NCBI GenBank assembly: GCA_018662225.1
Contig: JABJGO010000017.1
Coordinates: 1-38,334, forward strand
Source of the DNA: Rhodospirillales bacterium
GTDB lineage: Bacteria; Pseudomonadota; Alphaproteobacteria; Rhodospirillales; Casp-alpha2
DNA: 38,334 bases
Direction of reading: 5' to 3'
The notes under the pieces are model-generated. The model did not search any database and was not told the DNA's origin. It was given only the letters and a program-made list of their open reading frames with translations. Positions 1 through 7,926 of the stretch are shown in pieces. Position numbers and translations under genes: made by a program. Positions within the stretch are counted from its first letter, which is position 1. Each line of letters starts with the position of its first letter.

Positions 1-519
1 TCATTGGCGCCTAGACCACGCATCCGCGCTTAACGCATACCGGTACAGCATGCATTTGGCGATTTGCATGCTGCCTTCTTCGGTGAAACCCAGTTTCCTG
101 GCGATGTGGTGAGAGGCTTTGTTCGGCCCTTCAACGAAGGCCAGCACGCGGTCGATATCCATCGCCCTGAATGCATGATCGATGACGGCGTGTGCCGCCT
201 CGAACGCCAAACCCTTGCCCCAGAATTCTTTGGCGATGATGTAGCGCAAGGCCAAATCGCCCTGACTTTCCCGTTCAAACAACCCGGATTCGCCAACGTA
301 CTCGCCACTGACGCGATCAAAAGCCGCACACACCCCAAAGCCAAACTTGCTCCACGTGGACAGGTAGGCATTCAGGTTATCTTCGGATTGTGCTCGGCTC
401 AATTGACCCAACTTGGTGCTGGCTGTTACCTCGGCATCAGCGTAGAGCCCCGCGATCAGGTCCAGGTCATCCGAAGTATAGGAGCGTAAGGTCAGGCGCG
501 GTGTTTGTATCTCGATCAT
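1..519 (-). CDS. GNAT family N-acetyltransferase (RimJ/RimL-like)
   Basis: The 172-residue product looks like a complete Acetyltransf_3 (RimJ/RimL type) domain. It opens with the family's TPRLTLR strand and carries the acetyl-CoA-binding stretch around FWGKGLAFEA, followed by a conserved NKASHHIARKLGF C-terminal core. Such enzymes acetylate protein N-termini or small amines; the substrate here cannot be told. I start at the ATG at 519 because the open frame upstream, to 573, reads into a hairpin repeat and yields a low-complexity LCVSVVK peptide. No Shine-Dalgarno sequence is visible, since the repeat ends only about 10 bases before the ATG. The stop is at the window edge but the gene is complete. 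The first 23 codons are duplicated at 662-730. Confidence 0.85.
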   Translation of the reverse strand: MIEIQTPRLTLRSYTSDDLDLIAGLYADAEVTASTKLGQLSRAQSEDNLNAYLSTWSKFGFGVCAAFDRVSGEYVGESGLFERESQGDLALRYIIAKEFWGKGLAFEAAHAVIDHAFRAMDIDRVLAFVEGPNKASHHIARKLGFTEEGSMQIAKCMLYRYALSADAWSRRQ

Positions 520-528
520 CGTTGTTTT

Positions 529-621
529 TACCACAGAGACACAGAGGCACCGAGAAGAAAGCAAAGAGAACACTTAAGCTCTTCCCCTCTTCTCCTCTGT
601 GCCTCTGTGCCTCTGTGGTTT
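529..621. repeat. Hairpin repeat copy R1 (CACAGAGG-type)
   Basis: A ~93-bp imperfect palindrome. The arms are built from short tandem CACAGAGG-like units (left) and CCTCTGTG-like units (right) around a CTTAAG centre near 572-577. The left edge lies 10 bases from the GNAT start codon and the right edge touches the stop codon of the chimeric micro-ORF. Translated in any direction it gives LCLCASVVK-like peptides, which I recall as a frequent artefact at predicted protein termini in environmental genomes. It resembles a MITE or REP-like element; no transposase is nearby. Confidence 0.8.
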
Positions 622-730
622 AACTTCTAGCTGAATCCAGAAGTCCTCGCGCACCGCATTCGAGGATCAGGTCCAGATCATCCGGTGTATAGGGGCGAAG
701 GCTCAGGCGGGGTGTTTGTATCCCGGTCAT
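620..730 (-). pseudogene. Chimeric micro-ORF: GNAT N-terminus fused to aldolase C-terminus
   Basis: A 36-codon frame with intact ATG (730) and TAA (620). Its first ~22 codons read MTGIQTPRLSLRPYTPDDLD and match the start of the acetyltransferase at 1-519. Its last 14 codons read LECGARGLLDSARS and match the aldolase C-terminus LEGGARELLESTKS encoded at 2030-2074. By hand alignment 665-751 is identical to 454-540 at 77 of 87 positions without gaps. It therefore looks like the scar of a duplication and deletion joining pieces of two genes now 1.4 kb apart. It is too short to be an enzyme; whether it is translated is unknown. Confidence 0.75.
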
Positions 731-739
731 CGTTGTTTT

Positions 740-751
740 TACCACAGAGAC
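740..751. repeat. Truncated hairpin repeat remnant R2
   Basis: Twelve bases of the left arm of the hairpin repeat (ACCACAGAGAC) sit upstream of the duplicated GNAT start in the same position as R1 relative to the intact gene. The remainder of the repeat is lost and replaced by unrelated sequence. Confidence 0.6.
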
Positions 752-833
752 GCGCAGGCATCACGGCGTATTGCCATGTGATTTGTGTCGGGTACAGTCA
801 TTAGGTGCATTATAAGGGATTGGGAAAATCGTC

Positions 834-1931
834 ATGAACGCGTGTGTTCTTATATTCGGGGCCGGCGATGTGGCCTTGCAAATAGCCACAGGGTTGGCAC
901 AAGACACATCGGTACGGCGTATTGTCTTTGCAGAAAAATACCCTGAACGGGCAGTGGATGCCGCTGAAATGCTGGCCACTTGCGCCGGGTGTCAGGTTGA
1001 AGTCATCGGAACAGACGCAACAGACCCGGTCGCGGTCACCCGGCTTCTACGGGCGGTTCGCGCTGATTTGATTGTTCAGGCAGCGAGTATCGTGGGCCCA
1101 TGGCAGATTTTCGGCATTGATCATCCTGTTGCGCACGCTTTGTCCGCCGGTGGTATCGCCTTACAGGCGTCAGTCCAATTGCCCGTTTTACTTAACGTTA
1201 TGCGGTGTGTGCGTGAACTGGAATTGGATACGCCGGTCACGAATCTTTCCATGCCCGATATTGCCCATGTGATCCTGGGCAGACTGGACCTCGCCCCGAC
1301 TATTGGCCTTGGTAACGTTAGCATCCTGCATTTGCGGGCTCGCGCGGCGTTGCGGGCGAAAATCGGATACCCGGACGCGGATCCAGATGTGCATAAGGAA
1401 CCTCTGCTGCGTCTGGTGGGGCATCACCATCACGTATACGGCGTCATGCAGGCCACGCCACCCGATGACCCGGCGCAATCGGTTTGTGTTTATGTGGGTG
1501 ATACAGGTGAGCGGGATGATGGCCTGGCCTACGCCGGGCATCCATTTCCAACCGGCCCCATATACAATGTCATTACCGCCGCGGCATCACTGCCGGTCAT
1601 CCGGGCGATGTTACCTGAAGGTGGCGACATGAGATTCTCGGCACCGGCACCATTTGGTTTGCCCGGTGGCTATCCCGTTCACATCCGGCATGGTGAAATT
1701 GCGCTGGATTTGCCTGAAGGCGTCACGCAGAAGGATGCCGTCGCATTCAACGAGCGCATTTCGATGCTGGATGGCGTTCAAGCGATTGATGATGACGGCA
1801 CGCTTCACTACACAGATAACGCCCGCAACAGTGTCGCGCACATTGATCCACGACTGGCAGAGCCGTTGAACGTTAACAATGTGACGGAGCGTATGGCGTT
1901 GTTTCTGGAAACGATTGACCAGATTGGGTAG
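834..1931 (+). CDS. Saccharopine dehydrogenase-like NAD(P)-binding protein
   Basis: A 365-residue protein with an N-terminal Rossmann fold: the dinucleotide loop is FGAGDVALQIATGL at residues ~8-21, and there is a further conserved VRADLIVQAASIVGPW segment around 80-95. This layout fits the saccharopine dehydrogenase NADP-binding domain family, which includes many oxidoreductases of unknown substrate. The C-terminal two thirds contains an HHHH run near 200 and no motif that I recognise. An AAGGGA stretch at 814-819 lies rather far from the ATG (14 bases). The gene is single, with repeat remnants on both sides: hairpin copy R3 starts about 10 bases after its stop codon. Function is not assignable beyond a likely NAD(P)-dependent oxidoreductase. 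Confidence 0.7.
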   Translation: MNACVLIFGAGDVALQIATGLAQDTSVRRIVFAEKYPERAVDAAEMLATCAGCQVEVIGTDATDPVAVTRLLRAVRADLIVQAASIVGPWQIFGIDHPVAHALSAGGIALQASVQLPVLLNVMRCVRELELDTPVTNLSMPDIAHVILGRLDLAPTIGLGNVSILHLRARAALRAKIGYPDADPDVHKEPLLRLVGHHHHVYGVMQATPPDDPAQSVCVYVGDTGERDDGLAYAGHPFPTGPIYNVITAAASLPVIRAMLPEGGDMRFSAPAPFGLPGGYPVHIRHGEIALDLPEGVTQKDAVAFNERISMLDGVQAIDDDGTLHYTDNARNSVAHIDPRLAEPLNVNNVTERMALFLETIDQIG

Positions 1932-1939
1932 GGAAGATT

Positions 1940-2031
1940 TTACCACAGAGGCACAGAGGCACAGAGGCACAGAGAAGAAAGCAAAGGAAAATACTTAAAT
2001 CCTTCTCTGTGTCTCTGTGTCTCTGTGGTTT
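1940..2031. repeat. Hairpin repeat copy R3 (CACAGAGG-type)
   Basis: Second full copy of the ~93-bp palindrome. It lies between the convergent ends of the Rossmann gene and the aldolase and includes the first bases of the aldolase stop codon. The left arm carries one more CACAGAGG unit than R1, so unit number varies between copies. As transcribed RNA it would fold into a long stem and could act as a bidirectional 3' end, though it lacks a strong U tract. Confidence 0.8.
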
Positions 2032-2803
2032 AACTCTTAGTTGATTCCAAAAGTTCCCGCGCACCGCCTTCAAGTATCGCGATATCCAGGCTGAGGATCA
2101 GGAACTTGTAACCGCGTGCCATCTTGGCCTTGGCGGCATCACCATCCATGACCAGCGTGCCCAGCACGGCATCTGATTTATCCACGGCGGCTTCCAGTGT
2201 TTCAAGGGCTTCCAGATAAACAGGTGAGTCCAGTTGACCAGGCACGCCTAAACTCTGCGATAAATCAAACGGTGCCAAAAATGCCACATCAATGCCTTCT
2301 ACAGCCATGATTTCTTCGGCATTATCCACGGCGGCTTTACTTTCCAGCATCATCACCCGGAGGATCGCATCATCGGCCTGTTCTGCGTATTCGCGCAATC
2401 CCAGATTCCAGCGCGATGCGGCATAAAATGGCCCAAACCCGCGCTTGCCGGTGGTTGGGTATCGGGTGGCGTCCACGGCGGATTGTGCGGCTTCGGCGCT
2501 TTCAATAAACGGGAAGATAACGCCCAGCGATCCACTGTCCAAAACAGGTTTCACCATCCACAGCTCGTCTGCGGGAACACGGGTCAGCGGGATGGTTTTG
2601 CCATCGCCGGTGGCCGTGGCGTTGATCATACCGTGCAGCGCATCAAACGGGATCGGTCCGTGTTCCAGATCAAACCACAACCAGTCAAAGCCACTGGCCG
2701 ACAACACTTGAGCGGCGTGCGGGCTTGGCATGCTCATCAGTGTGCCAAACGTGACTTCACCGGCTTTCATACGTTCTTTGACGGGATTACGCAGAGTGCT
2801 CAT
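2030..2803 (-). CDS. HpcH/HpaI family aldolase (2-keto-3-deoxy acid aldolase type)
   Basis: A 257-residue member of the HpcH/HpaI class II pyruvate aldolases, which reversibly cleave 2-oxo-4-hydroxy acids to pyruvate and an aldehyde. Visible family features are FDLEHGP near residue 45, the VIFPFIESAEAA metal-site region, RYPTTGKRGFGP with the catalytic Arg/Gly segment, a Glu in MMLESKAAVDN and an Asp in LAPFDLSQSLG as the likely divalent metal ligands. It is the last gene of the purB-DUF1737-aldolase operon; its ATG overlaps the DUF1737 stop by one base (TGATG), implying coupled translation. The last codons are duplicated in the micro-ORF at 620-730. Physiological substrate unknown. Confidence 0.88.
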   Translation of the reverse strand: MSTLRNPVKERMKAGEVTFGTLMSMPSPHAAQVLSASGFDWLWFDLEHGPIPFDALHGMINATATGDGKTIPLTRVPADELWMVKPVLDSGSLGVIFPFIESAEAAQSAVDATRYPTTGKRGFGPFYAASRWNLGLREYAEQADDAILRVMMLESKAAVDNAEEIMAVEGIDVAFLAPFDLSQSLGVPGQLDSPVYLEALETLEAAVDKSDAVLGTLVMDGDAAKAKMARGYKFLILSLDIAILEGGARELLESTKS

Positions 2804-2991
2804 CAGGGTTTTAATTCCGGTCTAATGATGGCTTGAGCTACATACACGCGTTTTTCATCCGTATTGTACGTGCACGACGGTGATCCATAGAGAATATAGC
2901 CGTCTTCCAGTTGAGCCGATACATGTTTACAGAACGCTTGATCATCAACACCGGTTAGCAGGCGGTACTTTGGTTTTTCATTATCAGTCAT
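2803..2991 (-). CDS. DUF1737 domain protein
   Basis: A 62-residue protein matching the small DUF1737 family: a KYRLLTGVDD start, an FCKHVSAQLEDGYILYGSPS core and a YVAQAII end. The family is small, cytoplasmic and uncharacterised. The start overlaps the purB 3' end by 8 bases and the stop overlaps the aldolase start by one base, so all three genes are probably translated from one mRNA. Confidence 0.85.
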   Translation of the reverse strand: MTDNEKPKYRLLTGVDDQAFCKHVSAQLEDGYILYGSPSCTYNTDEKRVYVAQAIIRPELKP

Positions 2992-4381
2992 TGCCGAATA
3001 CTCTCTTGAAAATAGCGTCTACGTTTTGTGTATGATAGGCGATGGAATCCACGTCCAGTAGCTTGTTTAGTTCTGCCATATCCATAACGTCGGCCAGGCC
3101 CTCGTCTTTGGACAGGAAGAAGAACAGCCGATTGTCGTGGTTGGCGGCCTCTTTTTCCACATCGTCCAGCTCAGCCGGTGTGTCCGGGTTATCAGGATCA
3201 ATCCCGAAGCTGGTCCATACCCGCATGGCGTTGCGTTGAACGATTTTATAGGAATCCTCGCGGCTCACTCCATTCTGGGTCAGGAACAGCAACACCCGCT
3301 GGGCATCGTGGATGCCGCCAAACTCGTTGATGTGCTTCATCATGTTTTCTGGATACACCACCAGCTTGGCAATGACGCTGGCCAATCGGTTGAGGGCGAA
3401 ATCCAGCGTGATGGTGGCATCAGGGCCAATCATGCGTTCCACGGACGAGTGTGAGATATCCCGTTCATGCCACAGCGCCACGTTTTCCAACGCCGGTACG
3501 ACAGACGAGCGTACAATACGGGCAAGGCCGGTCAGGTTCTCGGTCAGGATCGGGTTGCGCTTGTGCGGCATGGCACTGGAACCCTTTTGGCCCGGTGCGA
3601 AGTATTCCTGCGCTTCACGCACTTCCGTGCGCTGCATATGGCGAATTTCTGTGGCCACGTTTTCAATTGAGCTGGCGATTACGGCCAGCGTGGCGAAATA
3701 GTAGGCGTGACGATCGCGGGGGATAACTTGCGTCGAGACGGGCTCCGGGGTCAGGTTCAGTTTCTTGGCCACGTATTCTTCCACGCGCGGATCAACATTG
3801 GCGAAGGTGCCAATGGCACCCGAAATGGCACAGGTGGCGATTTCTTCACGGGCCCGCACAAGGCGTTCCCGATTTCGCGAAAATTCCGCATAAAAGCGGG
3901 CGAACTTCAGGCCCATGGTGGTGGGTTCGGCATGAATACCGTGGCTCCGACCCATGGTGGGCATAAGCTTGGTTTCCATGGCCCGGTCTTTGAGCGCGGC
4001 CAGGACCTTGTCTATATCGGCCAGCAGGATATCGGCTGCCTGGCTCATCTGCACGCCGAGGCACGTATCGTTCACATCCGATGATGTCATACCCTGATGC
4101 ACAAACCGGGCATCATCGCCGCCCACTTGTTCGGACAATTCGGTCAGAAAGGCGATAATATCGTGCTTGGTCTCACGTTCGATCTCGTCGATCCGATCAA
4201 TCCGTTCCGGCGTGTAGGGAATATCGCCTTTCTCCCAAACGATCCTGGCGGACTCTTTCGGAATGACGCCCAGTTCGGCTTGCGCGTCACAGGCATGGGC
4301 CTCGATCAGGAATTTAATTCTGAAATTATTGGCGGCTTCCCAGATGGCAACCATATCAGGGCGGGAATAACGAGGGATCAT
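2984..4381 (-). CDS. purB: Adenylosuccinate lyase
   Basis: PurB catalyses two steps of purine synthesis: SAICAR to AICAR plus fumarate, and adenylosuccinate to AMP plus fumarate. The 465-residue product begins MIPRYSRPDM, the usual alphaproteobacterial start. It carries TSSDVNDT near residue 99-106, the GRSHGIHAEPTT catalytic-histidine region, and the fumarase/aspartase superfamily signature SSAMPHKRNP at ~268-277 with the mobile catalytic serine. An in-frame TTG at 4399 lies upstream but the ATG at 4381 is preferred by homology. It is first in an overlapping operon with the DUF1737 gene and the aldolase. Confidence 0.97.
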   Translation of the reverse strand: MIPRYSRPDMVAIWEAANNFRIKFLIEAHACDAQAELGVIPKESARIVWEKGDIPYTPERIDRIDEIERETKHDIIAFLTELSEQVGGDDARFVHQGMTSSDVNDTCLGVQMSQAADILLADIDKVLAALKDRAMETKLMPTMGRSHGIHAEPTTMGLKFARFYAEFSRNRERLVRAREEIATCAISGAIGTFANVDPRVEEYVAKKLNLTPEPVSTQVIPRDRHAYYFATLAVIASSIENVATEIRHMQRTEVREAQEYFAPGQKGSSAMPHKRNPILTENLTGLARIVRSSVVPALENVALWHERDISHSSVERMIGPDATITLDFALNRLASVIAKLVVYPENMMKHINEFGGIHDAQRVLLFLTQNGVSREDSYKIVQRNAMRVWTSFGIDPDNPDTPAELDDVEKEAANHDNRLFFFLSKDEGLADVMDMAELNKLLDVDSIAYHTQNVDAIFKRVFGND

Positions 4382-4507
4382 TGTTCGCTCATACCTCAAC
4401 TACAAAGGGTGGAAATACTGAAGAGCGGATCATAATGCCTTGAGTGTGATTGCGAAAGCTGCTTGGTTCAGAAAGTTCGAAATTGCCTGATGCAGGAAGT
4501 ATTCCTC

Positions 4508-5530
4508 ATGGACCCTCGTGATCAACAATACTTAAATCCGCTACCGACGATCCCGCTCGTGGATGTGGGTGATGCGGGTATGGTCGCGTTGGCTGAGGCT
4601 GAACCCAAACGCCTGGCTGATATTATATCGGTGGCGCAGGGCCATTATTCTGCACCAGCGCTGTGGATAGCTGACCGGTTGTCTCAGGTATGGCTGGCCA
4701 GCAATGAGAATCCCTACCATGAAGAAATTCTGATGATTGCTGATCATGTGGGCACACCGGGCGCGTTTATGCTGAACATGTCCTTTGAGTGGTCGTGTAC
4801 GGCGGGTGTTGGTCCGGATCCGGTACGGGCGGGTAATCGTTTGTTGCGCACACTGGACTGGCCGCTTGGTGGGCTAGGTCGGAATTTGGTGGTGGCTCGC
4901 GTCACAGGCGAAGCCGGACCATACGACTCCGTCACGTGGCCGGGCTTTGCCGGTGTGCTCAGCGCCATGGCACCGGGACGGTTCTCAGCGGCCATCAATC
5001 AACCACCACTCAGGCGTTATACGTCTTCACGCTGGCTGGACTGGGCGCTTGGGCGCATTACCATGTGGCGCGAGGACAGCCTGCCGCCGGTGCATTTATT
5101 GCGACAGGTGTTTGACCAGTGTGAAGACTACGAAGAGGCTCGCGATATTTTGAGCAACACAACGCTCGCCATGCCGGCGTTCTTCTCACTCAGCGGCCTT
5201 AGCGAAACTGAATGTTGCGTGATTGAGCGTACAGAGGATTTCGTCATCAACCACGATGGACCGGGCGCGGTGGCGAACCACTGGTTACGCGTGGGACGTG
5301 CGGGTCACAGGCGGGGGATAGATAGTCCGGGTCGCTTGAATCAGATTAATAATACGTTGCGAAACGATACCCCCAACAACTTCGCGTGGGTAGCACCGCC
5401 CATCCTGAACAGCGACACTCGGATGTCCATGGTCGCCAACGCGAAATCCGGTAGTCTCATGGTCATGGGCTGGGAACGGAATGCCCGAACGGGGTGTGTA
5501 GAACCGGCGACAAATATTTACGAGCGTTAA
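4508..5530 (+). CDS. Putative Ntn hydrolase (acid ceramidase/NAAA/choloylglycine hydrolase-like)
   Basis: A 340-residue protein in which a Cys97-Thr pair (context EWSCTAGVG) is followed by NRLLRTLDWPLGG and later by WPGFAGVLSAMAPGRFSAAIN. This order, a Cys-Thr start, then an R-x-x-D-W strand, then a G-x-x-(S/T)-x-x-x-x-x-x-F strand, is typical of N-terminal nucleophile hydrolases of the acid ceramidase/NAAA type, where the cysteine becomes the N-terminal nucleophile after self-cleavage. It would then hydrolyse an amide bond; the substrate is unknown. I start at 4508 because AGGAAG at 4494-4499 stands 8 bases before that ATG; an earlier ATG at 4490 and a TTG at 4463 are in frame. It converges on the oxidoreductase gene with a four-base overlap (TTAA). 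Confidence 0.6.
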   Translation: MDPRDQQYLNPLPTIPLVDVGDAGMVALAEAEPKRLADIISVAQGHYSAPALWIADRLSQVWLASNENPYHEEILMIADHVGTPGAFMLNMSFEWSCTAGVGPDPVRAGNRLLRTLDWPLGGLGRNLVVARVTGEAGPYDSVTWPGFAGVLSAMAPGRFSAAINQPPLRRYTSSRWLDWALGRITMWREDSLPPVHLLRQVFDQCEDYEEARDILSNTTLAMPAFFSLSGLSETECCVIERTEDFVINHDGPGAVANHWLRVGRAGHRRGIDSPGRLNQINNTLRNDTPNNFAWVAPPILNSDTRMSMVANAKSGSLMVMGWERNARTGCVEPATNIYER

Positions 5531-6477
5531 AGCTCGACAATCACCTTGCCGTAAGCGCCGCCCTCAACCGCTTCGTGCGCCTGAATGATGTCATCCAGCG
5601 CGAACAATGGCCCCATATGGTGCGTGACCTCACCCGCCGCCAGCCAGCGTGAAATATCTGACACGGCCAATTGTTTGGCTTGTTCGCACATGATGAAGAC
5701 CAGTTCGTGACGGACCACGATATTTTTATAGAGCAGCTGGTAAAACGGAACGGAGGGTTCTTTGAAGGCATCCGAAGCGTAGGTAGCAATCACCCCGCGT
5801 ACTTTCAGCACCGCGATGCTGGTTTCCAGATTGCCGCCGAATTCCACTTCAACAATACGGTCCACGCCTGCGCCACCCGTGATCTTCTGAATGGCTTCTG
5901 CCACATTTTCGGTGCGGTAGTTGATGATGTGATGGGCACCGGCAGTCTTGGCCAACTGGGCTTTTTCATCGCCACTGACTGTGGTGATCACCGTGGCTCC
6001 GCCCAACCTGGCGAACTGAACAGCATAATTACCCACGGCACCGGCACCGCCGGTGACCAGAATGGTTTGACCGGATACGTCGCCATCGCCGAACACGCAA
6101 CGGTGCGCGGTCAACGCCGGAATACCGAGGGCGGCACCTTCGGCAAAGCTGGTATTATCGGGTAGGGGTACAGCGCGGCTTGCGGGGACGCACACATATT
6201 CAGCCGCCGTGCCAGCGGCGTTTTGCCATTGAGCCTCAAACAGCCACACGCGCTGGCCCGTGCCTTCAATCGTGCCTGCGCCATCGAAATGAGGAACGAC
6301 GCGGTCATCGGTCATGTCACCGCGACCACCGGCCCGACGCTTCACATCAACCGGGTTGATGCCGGAACAGGCGACCTTGACCAGAACCTCACCATCGCCA
6401 GGCACAGGCACGCCCATTTCACCGGTGACAATGACATCTTTCGCCGGACCGAAATCCTCATACCAGGCTGCGCGCAT
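5527..6477 (-). CDS. NADPH:quinone oxidoreductase family protein (zinc-free MDR)
   Basis: A 316-residue medium-chain dehydrogenase/reductase of the quinone oxidoreductase type. The N-terminal GroES-like domain contains GEVLVKVACSGINPVDVKRR, and the nucleotide-binding loop is TGGAGAVGNYAVQFARLGGA. The catalytic-zinc and structural-zinc cysteine sets are absent, as expected for QOR-like enzymes that reduce quinones or alpha,beta-unsaturated carbonyls with NADPH. Start at 6477: GAGGA lies about 8 bases upstream and the protein then opens MRAAWYEDFG as family members do. It is third in a likely operon behind the receiver protein and the arginase-family gene (34-base gap). Confidence 0.88.
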   Translation of the reverse strand: MRAAWYEDFGPAKDVIVTGEMGVPVPGDGEVLVKVACSGINPVDVKRRAGGRGDMTDDRVVPHFDGAGTIEGTGQRVWLFEAQWQNAAGTAAEYVCVPASRAVPLPDNTSFAEGAALGIPALTAHRCVFGDGDVSGQTILVTGGAGAVGNYAVQFARLGGATVITTVSGDEKAQLAKTAGAHHIINYRTENVAEAIQKITGGAGVDRIVEVEFGGNLETSIAVLKVRGVIATYASDAFKEPSVPFYQLLYKNIVVRHELVFIMCEQAKQLAVSDISRWLAAGEVTHHMGPLFALDDIIQAHEAVEGGAYGKVIVEL

Positions 6478-6511
6478 GTTCTGTTCCTCAATTATATTGT
6501 TGGCGGGTAAA

Positions 6512-7429
6512 TTATTGACTGGCCGCAATCACATTACTAACCAAGCGGGCGATGGCTTGTGCGCCGCGTCCGGTTGGGTCTTGTTCTGGCACGAACTCCA
6601 CAAAGTCGGCACCAACGATATTGGCGCGTGCAGCCACACCGTGGATCAGCTCCAACATGTCCTGATACGTAAGGCCACCGAAAGCGGGCAGGATGACGCC
6701 CGGCACCACGGTGGGATCAATGCCATCCACATCGATGGCGAGGATCACGTTAGCGCCTTCGGGGACGGCGTTGATGGCAGCGCTCAACCCCGTTTGATAA
6801 ACATCGCGGCCGGTAAAGAACTGAACGCCCCAGTCTTTAGCGTCGTCTAAATCGCTTTTGCGGGCGCTGCCCGGTCCCCGTGCGCCAATCTGAATAATGT
6901 TTGAGACATGTGTCATTTCTGAGCACCGGCGCATGGTGCTGGAAAAGCCGTGTGTCACGCCATCCACCTCATGCCGCCAATCGATATGGGCATCAACCTG
7001 TAGAACGGTGAGGTTGTCGTGCCCGGCGGCACCGTATGCCTCGATAAACGGGATCGGAACACTGTCATCACCACCCAATAGGATGGGCAATGCGTTTTGT
7101 GCCAGAATTTGACTGGTGGTATCAAATATGGCCTGTCGGTTAGCCGCGCCATCAGCCAGGTCACCCGCCACATTACCAGCATCCACCACCGTGGCATCGC
7201 CAAACAGCGTATTCATGGAATCGAAATCGAACTGTTCCGGGTTCGCGCTGTACCAACTTAGCGCGCCGCGAACAGCCGTGGCACCACCAGCCGCATGGCT
7301 GGCAACACCGGGTTTGTAGGGGGTGCCGTGCGGTGCGCCAAATATAGCCACATCAGCATTCAGACGGCTCACGTCTTCACAGAAGGGAACTTGGCAAAAG
7401 GTGCTTTCTGGCTTTGTCAGTTTAGGCAT
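6512..7429 (-). CDS. Arginase/agmatinase family ureohydrolase, variant metal site
   Basis: A 305-residue ureohydrolase. Family members split guanidino compounds (arginine, agmatine, guanidinobutyrate) into urea and an amine, using two Mn or Ni ions. The second metal motif DAHID (146-150) and the third DVDGIDP (Asp233, Asp235) are intact. The first motif, usually GGDHS, reads GGDDS, so Asp122 replaces the normal metal-binding histidine. That makes the substrate and even the reaction uncertain, so I give no symbol. The ATG at 7429 overlaps the receiver-gene stop (TGATG); an in-frame GTG lies one codon upstream. Confidence 0.82.
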   Translation of the reverse strand: MPKLTKPESTFCQVPFCEDVSRLNADVAIFGAPHGTPYKPGVASHAAGGATAVRGALSWYSANPEQFDFDSMNTLFGDATVVDAGNVAGDLADGAANRQAIFDTTSQILAQNALPILLGGDDSVPIPFIEAYGAAGHDNLTVLQVDAHIDWRHEVDGVTHGFSSTMRRCSEMTHVSNIIQIGARGPGSARKSDLDDAKDWGVQFFTGRDVYQTGLSAAINAVPEGANVILAIDVDGIDPTVVPGVILPAFGGLTYQDMLELIHGVAARANIVGADFVEFVPEQDPTGRGAQAIARLVSNVIAASQ

Positions 7430-7848
7430 CACCGGTTCTTCAATGCTGCATCAATGGCCGCACCAAGCCGAAGTTTCAGCATGGCAGGATCCAGCGGCTT
7501 CATGAAAAAATAGTCCGCGCCTTTCCGTTTGGCTTCGTTGAAGTCGGCCGCTGAGGTGCGGGCCGTGACCATGATGACAACGGCGGCCTTGTCGGTTTTC
7601 CTGAACGCTTCAACAAATTGAATGCCGTCCATGACCGGCATATCCCAATCCACAATGAGCACATTGAATGGGTTGCCCGCCTGCTCATTTGCCTGAACGG
7701 CCTGTAGACCTTCTTTTCCATCCGCAGCGATGGTGATTTTATGAACGCTCATGAAACCGAGTGTGGATTTGATCAAACGCTGAAATAACGATTCGTCATC
7801 TACAATTAGAACATTCAGGTCTGCACGGTTCGCTGGAACGGTCGTCAT
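7429..7848 (-). CDS. CheY-like single-domain response regulator
   Basis: A 139-residue stand-alone receiver domain. The acidic pair is Asp17-Asp18, the phosphoacceptor is Asp67 in LIVDWDMP, the switch Thr sits in MVTART and the conserved Lys in FFMKPLDP. No output domain is present, so it must act through protein contact or as a phosphotransfer intermediate. A GAGGA stretch about 10 bases upstream supports the start at 7848. It is first in a probable operon with the arginase-family gene, which is an unusual partner. No kinase is adjacent; the PAS kinase at 14727-16928 is a candidate only by being in the same window. Confidence 0.9.
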   Translation of the reverse strand: MTTVPANRADLNVLIVDDESLFQRLIKSTLGFMSVHKITIAADGKEGLQAVQANEQAGNPFNVLIVDWDMPVMDGIQFVEAFRKTDKAAVVIMVTARTSAADFNEAKRKGADYFFMKPLDPAMLKLRLGAAIDAALKNR

Positions 7849-7926
7849 ATGGCGGAGTCCTCAAAGTAATAAGGTGTGCTGATCATTCTCAGTTAAAGCG
7901 CACGTGGGCATTAATCAAGGCACTCC

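Noticed and set aside
520-573. N-terminal extension of the GNAT gene
   Set aside because: It is encoded by the hairpin repeat (LCVSVVK) and homology starts at the ATG at 519.
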